From Castanea sativa (Eukaryota > Streptophyta > Magnoliopsida > Fagales > Fagaceae): DNA of 64,000 nucleotides. Below the pieces are notes generated by a model. It was not told where the DNA came from. It searched no databases and saw nothing but the letters and a program-made list of their open reading frames with translations. The DNA lies in contig NC_134013.1 in NCBI RefSeq assembly GCF_040712315.1, forward strand, positions 75,150,001 through 75,214,000, given 5' to 3'. Positions 38,101-50,335 of this stretch are shown here, in pieces. The stretch's first letter is position 1; every line of letters starts with the position of its first letter. A program made the position numbers and the translations under genes.

Positions 38101-40107
38101 TTTTTTTTTTTTTTTTTTTGAGAAGGAAGATATGGACAGTTGAAAACCATTTTCAACATTATTATTATAATATATATTTTAATTTTTTTAAGAGTTAGAA
38201 ATTTTGCAAATCTAAAAATAAGAAGTAAGGAAATATTAAAGGAAAAGTGGAGATTTAAGATTGTATGAATCAAATTAGATAGTATTTTCAAGTGGGTTTC
38301 GTTAACGAGTATTCTTAAGACATTTTTTGAAATAGTCAACTTTAATAATTATAAGATCATATGAAGACGAGAAATAACATCAAGCTCTCAATGGCTCTCA
38401 ATTTGTTGATTTTCTTCTAACGGTGCCATATAAGTTTGCAAAATATCACATTTTTTCATGACATTATTGTAATACACACACATATATGTTTGCCTTCAAG
38501 AGTTACAAATAGTGTCAAACTATATTAATTCAAACTAACTACAACTCACCATCTTTTTGCATAAAGCAAACCAGAACTTTACAAAAAAAATCTCATTGGA
38601 TTAGGTTTCATATTTTCTAAACAAAATACAATTATTTAGGCAAGTTTATTTATTTATTTATTCAAACATTCTCTAATTTGAATTTATTTATAAATACTTA
38701 TTAATTTAAAAAATATCATATATAAATATTTTTGTTGAACTTTTACAAGAACGTGATTGCTAAAATGTAAAAAAATAAAAAATAAAAAAATTGACTTTAT
38801 GTCTACTTCTTTTAACTCACATAATTTTTTTTTCTTATAATGAGTGGGAGAGGAGGGATTTGAATAGGTTCTCTTTCATGGGAGAACTAGGCAAAAGCAA
38901 CACCATTGAATTACAAGGCTATTGCACCATATTTTCCTTATATAACTATATTTATATATTCCATTAAAATCTTATTACACCATATTCTCTTTAAGTGATA
39001 GAATAGATTTCAAGTGACAATATTTAATACGGGGGAACATGACAATTTTTTTTTTGGGTGGGTTAATGTTTAGTGTAAATGGAGTTGTGAAAAAGTGAGT
39101 CAACCCAATTTGACATCATTATTAATTGGATTAATTTTGTGTTGACATGCTTAACATGCAATCGATCCAAATTGATTTGAATCACTGTTAGTGTCAAGAC
39201 TCAAGATGGCTTAACCCATTTTGACATGAATTTGTTGACTCATATAAATAAATGACATTTTTAATCAACATGAATTTGAATTTAAATATAAAAATTATTA
39301 ATTAAAATAACTTTAATGGTTATATTGCTATATTCTTCATTGGAAACTTAAAGTAGTTAATCCATTTACCCAAAACAAATTTAAAAAAAAAAACTCATTT
39401 TATAATATATTTCTCAAATTGTGTATTTCTAAATTTGGGTGAAAGTTTTTGACACATTTCAAGTAAGGGAGTGGAGATTCAATCCTAGATATTTTTTTAT
39501 TGAAAACATCATGAGGTGCCATTGACCTAAACGGTGATTGCAAATTTCGGTGGAACTTAATTAGGTTGAAATAATAACTTGGGATAAAATCTTCTCTTGT
39601 TAATTCCTCCAATTCCCTCCAATTTTGATTTACATGTAGGACATATGGCATTTAAAAATCAAATAAATGTCACGTGTCTCACGTCTAGCTAGAAATTAGA
39701 GGATTCAATAAGAGAGGATTATTTCTTGTATGATAATAGTAATTTAATTGATTTTAGAATTTGTTTAGAATTGAGAACAAAAAAAAAAAAAAACTTGTTT
39801 TTAATTATTCTAATTTATGTCCTTACAATTTTAGATGGGTTGGAATGGATTGTGCTCGGTTTATTATGTGAGTCGTGTTGTATTAACCCGCTTAATAAAT
39901 GTAGTGTGTTCGGGTTATTGACCCATATATTAGAATATACTATGTTAACTCATGCATTAGAACACTCAACTTGCCAAGAGAAAATACTTACATAGTCGCA
40001 ACTCCCGAAGCAGTAATGCTCTTAGACTATGTAAGTATTACTCTTTGTCAACTTACCTCTTCATATTTTTGAAAAAGACATGCATGGCTTGACTCATACA
40101 GTATATG
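38101..40107. other. Intergenic, no gene seen
   Basis: AT-rich DNA beginning with a T run. No coding similarity. Scattered 'ttaacccattttgacat' sequences recall common dispersed repeats but no ends could be fixed. Confidence 0.4.
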
Positions 40108-40127
40108 ACTCACTCCACAAGTATTAA

Positions 40128-40622
40128 GAGTATATTTGGTAATTGTTTTTTTTTCCTTATTTTCTGCTTTTAAAAATAATTTTCTATTTTTGAAACTAAA
40201 AAAACTTGTTTGGCAACCTAAAATAGATAGAAAACAAAAACTATTCTCAAAACTCAATTTGTGAAATAAACTGAAAACATGCAAAAGGCTGTTTTCAGTT
40301 TCTAATTTTCTTACAAGATAGAATTCTACTCTTGCCTAATCTAAATGTATATGTGTGTGAAGCTCCCTCTTGGAGACTTGAACCCCGACCCTTGCCCTCC
40401 CACACTTCACAAGCACTTATACATGTGGAGTGACCATCACACTTTTCAGTTTCTAATTTTCAAAACTTAATGAAAATACGCATTTAATTTAATGAATCTG
40501 TCTCATTTAATGAGTTAGTATTAAAGTTCAAATCCTAATAACAACATATTTTAGTATTTTCTTTATATTCTCCAAAACAAGTTTTTGAAAACAGAAAACA
40601 AAAACGATTACCAAATATAACC
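40128..40622. mobile_element. Harbinger-like MITE inserted in a SINE
   Basis: Ends 'gagtatatttggtaatt' and 'attaccaaatataacc' are inverted, flanked by TAA at 40125-40127 and 40623-40625, the TSD type of PIF/Harbinger. The element itself contains a second SINE at 40311-40442. Confidence 0.6.
40311..40442 (-). mobile_element. B-box SINE, copy with perfect 19-bp TSD
   Basis: Flanked by 'ttttcagtttctaattttc' at 40292-40310 and 40443-40461. On the - strand it runs from 'tggtcactccacatgtataa' through the B box 'gggttcaagtct' to 'ctatcttgtaa'. Length is 132 bp. It is the youngest layer of the nest, being inside the MITE at 40128-40622. Confidence 0.85.
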
Positions 40623-40769
40623 TAAGTGTTTGTAGGGTGTGGGGTGCAAGAGTCAGGATTTAAGCTTTCAAAAATGAACTTCACACATATATACACTTAA
40701 ATTAGGTTATGGTAGAATTTCTATCTTGTATTATATTAAAAAAAAAAAAAAGTAAAGGATTGTTCTCTT

Positions 40770-40775
<6 letters not shown>

Positions 40776-40804
<29 letters not shown>
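40776..40804. repeat. (GA)n microsatellite
   Basis: A short perfect GA run downstream of the split SINE. Confidence 0.9.
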
Positions 40805-40808
<4 letters not shown>

Positions 40809-40883
40809 TAGCAATTATTCTAGAAGTACCCATTACCATGAGCCAATAATAATAATAATAATAAATTTTAAACCCAAAGCCTC

Positions 40884-41693
40884 GTTAAGGGCATCCACAG
40901 CAGTGGAGTTAAAAAATTAGCTTTTAGCTCCACCAAAAGTTACTTTATCTATTTTACCTATACATATCTACACACATGCTACAGCAGTGGATCTATTTTA
41001 GCTTTCAACACAATAAAATAATACTAGTCTCATCACACGCGCTTCACGCGTGCGATGAGACTTTTCTTTTTTAGTGGTCCTATTTTATAGAAAAAAAAAC
41101 TGCATTTAATTATTATATATATATGATTTTTATTTTAAAAATATAATTTATAAGTGAATAAATCAATTTAAAAATTAATAGGAGAGTGGTCCTATTTTTT
41201 AGGCAATATTTTAGTGGGAGTTGGAGTTGCATTTTTACCGGATTGCCCTTTAGTTTTGTCTCTACTTAAACATAAGACTGTAGGGGCATCTTTGAACTAA
41301 AAAAATGAGTTTTTACCGGATTGTCCTTTAGTTTTGTCTCTATTTAAACATAGAATTGTAGGGGCATTTTTGAATTAAAAAATAGGAATCCAAACAGGGG
41401 AAACTCCTCAAATAGTAGTATAGATAAACATCACAATAAAATAATATATTTTCTACAATAAAATAATATATCCCACAACTCAAAAAACATTCATAGCACC
41501 AACTACAATAAAATAATATATTTTTTTATTTAGCTCTCATGAACAGTGCACATCTATTTATAGATGTGTACTGTTTATTAGAGCTAAAAAAAAAAATAGA
41601 TTTAGCTCCATTGTTAGAGCATGTTTTGTGGTGTTTGAAGAGTTAAAAAATACCAATATACTAATATATCACCACTGCTGTGAGTGCTCTAAC
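40884..41693. mobile_element. Harbinger/Tourist-like MITE carrying a Helitron insertion
   Basis: 'gggcatccacagcagtgg' at the left and 'ccactgctgtgagtgctc' at the right are inverted copies over about 20 bp, with TTA/TAA at the borders. A related copy starts at 63250. The interior holds repeated 'aataaaataatat' blocks and a 401-bp Helitron-like insertion at 41024-41424. Confidence 0.7.
41024..41424 (-). mobile_element. Helitron-like element, 401 bp, with resolvable empty site
   Basis: On the - strand it starts TCTATACTACTATTTG after A and ends CTAG before T. A strong hairpin of about 14 bp stem (41030-41062, arms 'tctcatc' and 'gatgaga') sits just before CTAG. No target duplication. The sister MITE at 63360-63385 has the uninterrupted sequence 'aataatataaatatcac', which matches the two flanks joined directly. 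Confidence 0.8.
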
Positions 41694-41909
41694 TACTGCA
41701 AAGTGATAAACTATTTACCCAAACTTTTAGATGAGTAAATCCCAACCCAAAATTGGGAAAAGTAACAAAAGAAAAAGAAAGAGAAAGATAAGGCAAAGAA
41801 GAAATACGTAGAAGGGAGGAAGGGCAAAAAGGTGAAAAAGGGAAAAGAGGAGAGAAGTGTTGGGGAAAGTGGGCTTTGAAGGAGAGAGGCGGGAGGGACA
41901 GGTGGATAC

Positions 41910-41918
41910 TATATATAA
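41910..41918 (+). promoter_or_regulatory. Probable TATA box of FATB
   Basis: TATATATAA at the expected place upstream of a roughly 350-bp pyrimidine-rich leader. This implies transcription starting near 41940-41950. It is the only good TATA between the MITE at 41693 and the first splice donor. Confidence 0.5.
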
Positions 41919-41944
41919 TTAAACTCCTACTAATGCTTTGGACG

Positions 41945-43371
41945 CCATTTCCCTACCACCCAAACAACCGCTGGCCCTAAAATCCCACGCTTCTCATTTC
42001 TGTCTCTCTCCAATTTTTTTTTCTTTTGCTATTTTGGAAAGGGAAACCAAAGCCAAAGCCAAAGCCAAAGCCAAAGCCAAAACTCAAATTTTTAGAAGAA
42101 GAAACAAAGCGCATAGATATTTTATAATTTAAAATATTGAGATCGCAAACCCTAGAGAGAAGTGTCTAGAAAAGAAAAGTGTTTGCGGATCCGAAATGAC
42201 ACAATAGCCCTCCCTCCGCTTCTTCTCATTGTTTCTTGTTTCCACTGATTCCAAAATCTTTCATTTCCTTTAAGTTTCGTCGCTGTTGAAAGGTACGGAC
42301 GTGGAGAGATTTTGAATTTTGCTTTCGTTTTTTCTCGCTGTTGTTGTTTTTTTTTTTTTTTATTGGGTGTGTCAGTGTGTGTTTGTCTGATCCGCGCGTG
42401 GCATTTGTAATTACTGGCCATCGTTGCCATCTGTTTGGTTGCCGAGAAAGTCTAGGTAATGGAAGGAAAACGATGTTTGCTTAATTTTAATGTTGGTGTT
42501 TGCTGGCATTTGAATAGTGAGAGATCTGGAATTCTCATTTTTTGAAAATTCTCTTCCCATTTTCTATCATTTTATCGGCAAACCAAACGCGGAATAGAGG
42601 TTTTGTCTTCTTTTTTATGTTTCAATTATTTTTTTTTGTATTAGTTTCCTTAATTGTTTACAAATTGAAATGCTTCTGCTTCTGCTCTTGGTTTATTTAT
42701 TTATTTATTTTAAAAAAAAATTCAGTTCAGATCTGCTATTTTTTTTACTCTATATTTACGTACGGGTCTGTGTTCGATAATATTGATTGTTGCGTATTTC
42801 AAAATTTTCCGTTTATTCTTTTTTATTTATTTATAAATAATCTCCTTTTGATTTGCAATCAGAATCGTTTTATGTTTTTTCTTTTTTGGATTTTTACTTT
42901 GGTATAAATGTGCCTTTTCGTACTGGCTTTGAATTTTAGGAAAGTTTTACCAAAGTAAGCAAAAACTGTGGTAAATGTCAAAATTTGAGTTCCGGTTTCG
43001 TTTGAAATTAAGAAGGTTTTTTTTTTTTTTTTTTTTAAGTATTTTTGAAAATATAGCAATTTAGATAGCGTAAATTTCTCGGAACATGTTAAATATGAAT
43101 TTATGTTTGTATGTGTGTTTTTGTTTTTTTGTTTTCTAATTTTTTTTAATCAGAAACTTGCTTATGACATATCGAATAATCTTATCTGAACAGTAAAGAA
43201 TTTGGGTATTTTATTTTTGTCCTTGTGTAATTTGTTGGAAGGAATCGAAGATTCCAGTTTTGCTGTAATTATATGGTTTTGTTTCATATTGCTTCATTAT
43301 TAAGCGTACATGTTCTTTCTGAAGCTTTGGCTTATAAAATTTCACTGATAGAGTTTTATTTTTTTGGCCAG
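41945..43371 (+). other. FATB 5' UTR exon and leader intron
   Basis: A donor 'gaaag|gtacgg' at 42292 and an acceptor 'tttggccag' ending at 43371 define a leader intron of about 1080 bp. The non-coding first exon would be about 41945-42291, and 43372-43431 is the rest of the 5' UTR. FATB genes commonly have an intron in the 5' UTR, which supports the model. A hexanucleotide run (CCAAAG, six units, 42047-42082) lies in the non-coding exon. Confidence 0.6.
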
Positions 43372-43431
43372 AATCAGAGCTCGGATTGTTAACAATCTTA
43401 AATTGACTGTTGGGTAAAAAAAAAAATCAAC

Positions 43432-46400
43432 ATGGTCGCCACAGCTGCTACTTCTGCATTCATTCCAGTCCCTTCTCCATCGGCTCCAGACCCGGGCTCC
43501 AAGCCGAAAAAGCTTGCGAATTTGGGAGGAATGAAGCCGAAATCAATTTCTTCTGGTGGCTTGCAGGTCAAGGCAAATGCCCAAGCTCCTCCCAAAATAA
43601 ATGGTAGCTCAGTTAGTTTGACAACACCTGTGGAAACTGTGAAGCATGAGGGTGAAATGTCTTCTTCTTCTTCTTCTTCTTCTTCACCACCACCGAGGAC
43701 TTTCATTAACACATTACCTGATTGGAGTATGCTTCTTGCTGCTATCACCACTATCTTCTTGGCTGCTGAGAAGCAGTGGATGATGCTTGATTGGAAACCC
43801 AGGCGGCCCGACATGGATATGCTTATTGATCCTTTTGGTCTGGGGAGAATTGTCCAGGATGGTTTTGTTTTCCGCCAGAACTTTTCTATTAGATCATATG
43901 AAATAGGTGCTGATCGGACGGCGTCTATAGAGACGTTGATGAATCATTTACAGGTACTAGTATTGAATAATTCAATTTTGTGATATAGTTTTTTGTAGAG
44001 AGTAATATGAAAATCACTTCTGGTAACCAAAAATTTAATGGGTTGTTGTGTTTTCCGCAACAGCCTATATGTATGTTAATGAGATTTCTTCTTCACAAGC
44101 TGGTTTTTTTTTTGTTCCTTTTGTTTTTGGCTGCAGGAAACTGCTCTTAATCATGTTAAGACTGCTGGACTCCTTGGTGATGGCTTTGGTTCAACACCAG
44201 AGATGTGCAAAAAGAACCTGATATGGGTGGTTACACGGATGCAGGTTGTGGTAGATCGGTATCCTACTTGGTAAGTCACTTCTTCATGCATGGAGGTTGC
44301 CGTTTTTAATGGTAGTTGTGCATGAGATGATAGTTTTATTTTTCATTTATGCAGTTCATGTTGTGTTTGGCTTCATGTATTGTTTTGAGGATTTCATCCC
44401 CTACCCTGCTATTATCCATATGATGATGTTCATGGGGCTGGCCCCATAGCAAAGAACTGGCTCTGTGATTAGCTTTGTTTACTTAATTTTGTACTTTTAC
44501 TTAATGATATTAAGATATGAATATGGTTGGTTGTTGTTACATATGTAGGGTAGTTTTCTTTTCCCCCCAGAATTTTATGAGCTAGGAATGCTATATACTT
44601 GCCCTTATTTCTCCGAAATGATGTACATTTATGAAGTTGAATTCAGATTTCCTGAGTTCATGTATATTTTTTGTAAAGGGAAGAAGCTCAATGCAGAGAT
44701 GCCACTAGTGAAACTCTTACTATAGTATGGGGTTGACATTTCAAAACTTTTGAACTATAAATATGTTTTGTATTGACATTAGCCAACTGGTCTAAACTAA
44801 TTTTGTGTGCAAGTTATATAATCTGTTTTTAGCTAAGAACTGTATGGAGTTTCATCATGGCTGGGCAGTAACAGAATTTATAGGTTATAAATTGATTTGT
44901 AGTATCATGAAAGTGCTTAGTAGAATTTGATGGACTTAATTTATTTTTGTCTTACAGGGGTGATGTTGTTCAAGTGGACACTTCGGTTGGTGCATCTGGA
45001 AAGAATGGTATGCGGCGTAATTGGCTTGTACGCGATTACAAGACTGGGGAAATACTAACAAGAGCCTCGAGGTAGGATATTAATAATGATTCGAAATTAA
45101 TATTTATCTTTTAAACTGTTTCTCTCTGCTCTTTGCTGATGAATTGTAGCCTGATGTAGCTTTTTTATATGCTGCATGGTGGTGTTGGAAGGGGGATTGT
45201 AAGATGTAATCTGATCTGTTTTGCTTTATATATTGTGTACATTGGGAAATGACAATTGAAGCAATGAAACAAATAATCATCTGCTATTTGTTATTTATTT
45301 CTTAATTGATTTTTGTGCCATCGTATTTAACATCTATAAAACATGCATTGTGGTGTAATTGCATACTCTAAATGCTATCAACTAAAGAGATTGATTGGGT
45401 TTTCAATGATTGTGTTTTTGTTTTTGATGATTTGCAGTGTTTGGGTGATGATGAATAAAAAAACGAGGAAGTTATCCAAGATTCCAGGAGAAGTTCGAGG
45501 GGAAATAGAGCCGTACTTTATGGATTCTGATCCTGTTGTGGAAGAGGATAGCAGAAAACTACAAAAACTTGACGACAACACTGCGGACTATGTTCGCACT
45601 GGCCTTGCTGTAAGTTTTTTCGTTCAATATAATTAGTCAATTTACATTCTATTTTATTTATTTTAAAATTTCATCCGGCTTGCTGCTCACGTATTGCTTT
45701 CTGATTGTCGTTTTTCCCCCTTTGTGATTTGCAGCCTAGATGGAGTGATTTAGATGTCAACCAGCATGTTAACAATGTGAAGTACATTGGCTGGATTCTT
45801 GAGGTAGATGTCCAAGAAAAATTGATTTGTTTAGATCACCCATTTGCACTTCCCCTCTCCCTCCGTTGTTCTCTATCCTTATCTTTCTTAGATGACTGTT
45901 TACAAGATTTTATATGAAGCTAATAATGCCTTTCCTGTCTGAAGATTGTCAATTGCTCTCTATCCTTATCCATTCTTAGATGCCTGTTTACTAGATTTGA
46001 TATGCATGCTAATAATGCCTGTCCTGCCTGAAGATTGTCAATCCGGAATAAAATTCTGAATGGATTGAATAGTGGAACTGGTCTGACCAGGGCTAACCTT
46101 TTCTTGGGTTTAGTTAATTCAATAAAAGTATAGATGACAGCAGTGACTCTGCAAACCTGTTTTTGAGTGGTACTGATTGATTTGCTGTTTTTGAGAAACG
46201 GTTGAATTCGTACACAGAATTTTTACTTTTTTTATTTATTATATAATTTAAAGCTAATTTTTTTAGCTAAATCATATCCTAAGCTGCAATGTTAATTCTA
46301 ATTCTTTAGGAGTATGTTGCCATACTTGGAATATATGTAGCTTTTTTTTTTTTTTTTTTTTGGTTGAGAGAGAGTTTCAACCTATACGTAGTTTACTTAA

Positions 46401-47617
46401 TAATAAGAGTCTGTTTGGGAATAACTTATTTAGCTAAAATTGAATTTTTTTTGCTAAAAGTACTGTAGATAATGCTAAAAAGTAGCTGAAATAGTACAAC
46501 CCATGAATAGTATTAAAAAGTGCAATAGGACCTATGAATAGTAGCAAAAATAAGCTAAATAGTAAAAAAAACTGGCTTTTAGCCAGTGCCAAACGCATCC
46601 TAAGTTCCTTCCCCAACAACCTTAATTAATTGCCAGGCTGTACAAAGTCCATTTGAGGTTATTTGTGGTGTAGTTATCAGTTTGGTTGTCCAGCAAGGTT
46701 TTAGTCACTTCAGTGCAGCATGTCATGTTTACATCTGTCTTCGTGAAAGTTTCTATTGTGGCCTTTTGTCATTGCCACATAATAATGTTTGCCTTTTTGT
46801 TGTCATCTTTAACCTCTTCAATTGATTTATTGCTGGTAGAGAGGTTCCTTCTCCATTCCACCTGGCCATGAATTCTCAGACTACAATTGCGCTTGAGCTT
46901 TGGTGAACAATTTCATGTCTTTTTCAGGTGTTTGCAGTGATGCCTCAGCAGTGCATTGCAAACTATATAAGCATAACATCTCCTGGTTTAAATCAGCAAG
47001 AAAAGTGGGCATTTTAGTTTTATAATTAGGGTGCCATGTACTTGTGTTAAATACTTCCCTCTCAGTACTGTGAGAAATCACAGTACTGCGATGGAAGTAT
47101 TAGATTTTATGCATTACCGGAAGTATTAGATTAGTAAATCGTGTTATTTTAACTCTGTTGATTATATGTTTTCTTTTCTTTTATTTTGCTTTCCTTGACG
47201 GCAGGAGATTTAATCACGGAACATTTACTTGTTATCATTATTCCTTTGAATCTGGATATCTGATGTTATTTATTTATTTTCAGTATCTAATATCTGTTGG
47301 AAAGTTTTCTTGTCAATTTAAATAGAAGTTAATGGTAAATGTTGCAGAGTGCTCCATTGCCAATCTTGGAGAGCCATGAGCTTGCTGCTATGACTTTGGA
47401 GTATAGGAGGGAGTGTGGGAAGGACAGCGTGCTGCAGTCTTTGACTGCCGTCTCTAGCAATGGTGTTGGCAATTTGGCTAGTCATGCTGACATTGAGTGC
47501 CAGCACCTGCTTCGACTTGAGGATGGGGCTGAGATTGTGAGGGGAAGGACCGTGTGGCGGCCCAAATACGCCAAAAACTTCGGGACTTTTGATCAGCTTC
47601 CAGCGGAAAGCACTTAA
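43432..47617 (+). CDS. FATB: Palmitoyl/acyl-ACP thioesterase B, plastidial
   Basis: Hydrolyses acyl-ACP (mainly saturated C16/C18 in housekeeping FATB) in the plastid stroma, ending fatty-acid synthesis and freeing fatty acids for export. Six coding exons: 43432-43953, 44137-44270, 44958-45071, 45438-45609, 45735-45803, 47348-47617, all GT..AG and phase-consistent, total 426 aa. Residues 1-90 form a Ser/Ala/Pro-rich transit peptide with a nine-Ser run (77-85). LPDWSMLLAAITTIFLAAEKQ (95-115) is the conserved FATB hydrophobic segment. SYEIGADRTASIETLMNH and WSDLDVNQHVNNVKYIGW match the tandem hotdog folds. D321, N323, H325, E359 and C360 fit the catalytic residues. ATG 43432 gives the standard MVATAATSAF start. 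The gene appears intact. Intron 5 (1544 bp) hosts a MITE. Confidence 0.97.
43660..43684 (+). repeat. Coding (TCT)n repeat, poly-serine in FATB
   Basis: Pure TCT codons encode serines after M76. It lies between the transit peptide and the mature enzyme and is likely variable in length without changing catalysis. Confidence 0.9.
46338..46400 (-). repeat. Possible SINE 3' tail fragment in FATB intron 5
   Basis: A T run followed by 'gagagagtttcaacctat' resembles the 3' end of the tRNA-derived SINE at 54810-54972 ('gagagagttccaacctat'). Only about 20 bases of unique similarity remain. Confidence 0.4.
46410..46603. repeat. Dispersed MITE-like family, copy 3 of 3, in FATB intron 5
   Basis: Ends 'gtctgtttggga' and 'ccaaacgcatcc' are inverted. 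'gtagctgaaatagtac', 'cccatgaatagta' and 'aataagctaaat' match the copies at 25628 and 36646. It lies mid-intron, far from splice sites. Confidence 0.65.
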
Positions 47618-49229
47618 TTTTGTGAGTTGCTTTGTAGCTGGAATGGCAATGCTCTCCCTCCCTTCTGTGTGCCCCTCATTTGTGTAGAATCCTGCGTGTG
47701 TTTCTTGGATTTATATATGTTTCTTCTCTATATATATATGTTCCCTCTCTTTTGTCTCCCCTCGAAAAGAAAAGTAGCCCCATTGTAATTAGCTCTTGCT
47801 GTATTCTCTCTCCCTCAAAGGCTCGCTAATGGACAAATCTCTGCATTCTGGCAGTTAACCTTAGCTGTTTGGGATACCAGGGCGAGTTGTCTTATTTAAT
47901 AGCATGACATGTATAATTTTTTTTTTCTTTTCATTATTATTCTTTGTTATTTAGAAATAGCTATAAATATCCATTTATTGCTACAATAATCATTGATCTG
48001 ACTTCAGTTAAAAACGTTTCTTGTGTTTGGATGCAACAGCTTGTATTTTTAGTATTTTGTGTTTTAATGAGTTCCTCCTTGTTAAAGAAGACTTGTACAT
48101 ATATTTGTAGAATAGGTTAGGCAAAAAGAAAGATTTCCTTTAAATCTTAAGGTGGTCATCTTACCCCTATATTTGGGATAACGCGTTGGTGTTTTCTTAG
48201 GGCCGAAAAGTTAGGAGAAGATTTGATCATTAAATTGAGGGATTCGCTTAGAAGTTGTGGCTGGTAAGGTTGTTCAACTATCCATGGTGAAACCGAGTCT
48301 TTAACGATTTTGACAGGCGCAAATCTCTCCTCACTCCTGATCTAGTTTAAACTTCATAGGTAGCCAGAAAGAAACTTGGGGATAAACTGTTAACATCACT
48401 TCAAGCGCTTGTCGTTATTAACTCACCTTAAATACGGTGCCTAACTTTCTTATTGACAATCCACATCCGCCAATGACTCGCCTTAAATATGATAGAATTC
48501 TGCGGTGGTGTTGCGGATGGTTTTTGACCTCGGTGCGGTGCTGGTGATGATTTGGCTTCTTGGAAAGCTGATCAGGTCAATGTAGCTAATAAAACTCTTC
48601 CAAAACCAGCCACTAGAATAGCCTTAAGGTGGTGGTATGTTGTGCATCCATCATATGCTTCATTTTTCTTGCTAGATGTGGTTTCCACAACCATATAGTA
48701 GGACCCACATGTATTGCATTCTTCAAAAAAAAAAAAAAAAAAAAAAAAAAAGGAAAGAAAAAGATAAGTAGTGCCTAGATCCTGTCTACTTTTTTTCAAC
48801 CAAATTATGGAGCTGATTTTGAGTTTTACGCTAAAAGAGAAATAAATATAAGTGGGCCAGACGAAAGGGAAAGGCATGTATTTTTTTTGTTGATAAACCG
48901 TTAAGGCATGTAATTGAGCTATTGGCAGTCCGTGATGATATTATTGATCGAGATTTGTGGTTGCGATTCGTGATTGAATTGAATTTCACGTGCTTGCGAT
49001 TTAAACGATAGGGAACTAAATACCCAACTCAAAAGCAAAGAGCGAGGACGGTGAGACGAGAAGACGATCCTATAAATCTCTAGCCCATAGGCCGATGACC
49101 ATGCAAACGGAAACGGACCGAAAAAGATACCCAACGCCTTTACGGATTTGTGGGACAAGCAAATAAACTAGCTAAGCCTTAAAAACAAATTGGACCAGAA
49201 GGAGTGTAGTAAGTTTACGCCTTTAAAAA
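47618..49229. other. FATB 3' region and intergenic DNA
   Basis: The first 250-300 bp are probably the FATB 3' UTR: T-rich, with 'tgtaatt' and 'tttaata' near 47780-47900, but no single strong polyadenylation signal. The rest shows no gene; a long A run lies at 48726-48750. Confidence 0.45.
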
Positions 49230-49740
49230 TAATAACTTTTTTTTGGTGGTAAATACGAAATGCTGGAATTAGATAGAAGTAAGTCTGGTACAAGACATTC
49301 CCTCTTTATGAAGGGTACATAGCTGATCCACCACAGGCAGCGGATAAAAAAACAAAATATAAGCATCAACAGTGCTGCCTATTCTAGCCAAAGCATCCGT
49401 TCATCGGTTTACTTCCCTATAAACATGTTCCATCCGCAGATTGCTAAAGTCCTCAATAGGTTCCTGCAGTTAGTGAGTAGAGGTTCAAGTGAGAAATTGA
49501 TAATGGAGTTTTTCGTAAGGTGAACTACTGCTAAAGCATCATGTTCTACAATTAAACTTGGGAGTGTTTTCTTCTTCGGCCACTATAAGCCCATCTCTGA
49601 GGGCCCATAATTCTGCCATAATGCTATTCATACTCCCACAATTCCGAGCACACCCTTTGATCCACTCCCCATTCTCATTCCTTTGGAGACCTCCACTGTT
49701 TGCCTTGGGTTGCCTATTTAAAAAAAATATGCCATTTGAA
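49230..49740 (-). pseudogene. LINE-type RNase H domain remnant
   Basis: The - strand reads GGLQRNENGEWIKGCARNCG, then SIMAELWALRDGLIVAEEEN (catalytic E in AELWALRDGL), and near the end MEHVYREVNR followed by a stop and TDALARIGS, the final RNase H strand and helix. Stops and a frameshift interrupt it. This arrangement is typical of the RNase H at the end of L1-type plant LINE ORF2 proteins. The preceding RT is not present. Confidence 0.75.
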
Positions 49741-50030
49741 AAGAATGCGCCCGAACCAAAATATAAAGTTCGGTTTATAATAGGAATGGAAATAGCTAGA
49801 AAAAAAATATATTGTTTTCAAAACAGTATGAAAGTAATGTAAAAAAATAAAATGTGAAACTAGTTTCTAGATATTAATCTTTATATTAGTATGTGTTTAG
49901 CGCCCACTTTTAAGAACAAATTTCTAAATACCTAAAACAAACAAAAACACCGATTTTTGGGAGACCATTTCAAGTTTGAGATATTTTTTTCTAAGAAAAT
50001 TATTTTACAGGGAGTAACATATATAGATTC

Positions 50031-50077
<47 letters not shown>

Positions 50078-50335
50078 TGAATAATGATAAGCTTTAAAAT
50101 TGATAATGATAACATATATTTTACAGGAAGTAACATATATAGAACTAATGTACTCTCCTTTCTTTTTATTTTTGGATAGCGATAAGGTTAACATTTGAAA
50201 TGTGAGAGTTTTTTTGTGATAAAAATAAACTCCTTAATTTAAGAGATAAAAAAGTTTGGGCAACTTTGTGGAGTTCATTATTTTCAATTTACAACTATAC
50301 CATTAAAAAAAATTTCTGTATCTTGAAAACATCCT
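49741..50335. other. Intergenic with trinucleotide run
   Basis: No gene seen. It includes a perfect (TTA)n run of about 16 units at 50031-50078. Confidence 0.5.
50031..50078. repeat. (TTA)n microsatellite
   Basis: About 16 perfect units. Confidence 0.95.

Larger units (their letters stand above)
40108..40737 (+). mobile_element. B-box SINE split by a nested MITE
   Basis: The left piece (40108-40127) has 'actcactccacaagtattaa'. The right piece (40623-40737) continues 'taagtgtttgtagggtgtgg', then 'tcaggatttaag' at the B-box position, 'tatatacacttaaatt' and an A-rich tail. Removing 40128-40622 plus one TAA rebuilds the family layout, so the MITE landed inside this SINE. Confidence 0.7.

Noticed and set aside
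42542..42907. 121-codon Phe-rich open frame
   Set aside because: It falls in the T-rich leader intron of FATB.
43398..43814. 138-codon open frame on the - strand opposite FATB exon 1
   Set aside because: It mirrors the conserved FATB coding exon; its Glu run is just the complement of the TCT serine repeat.
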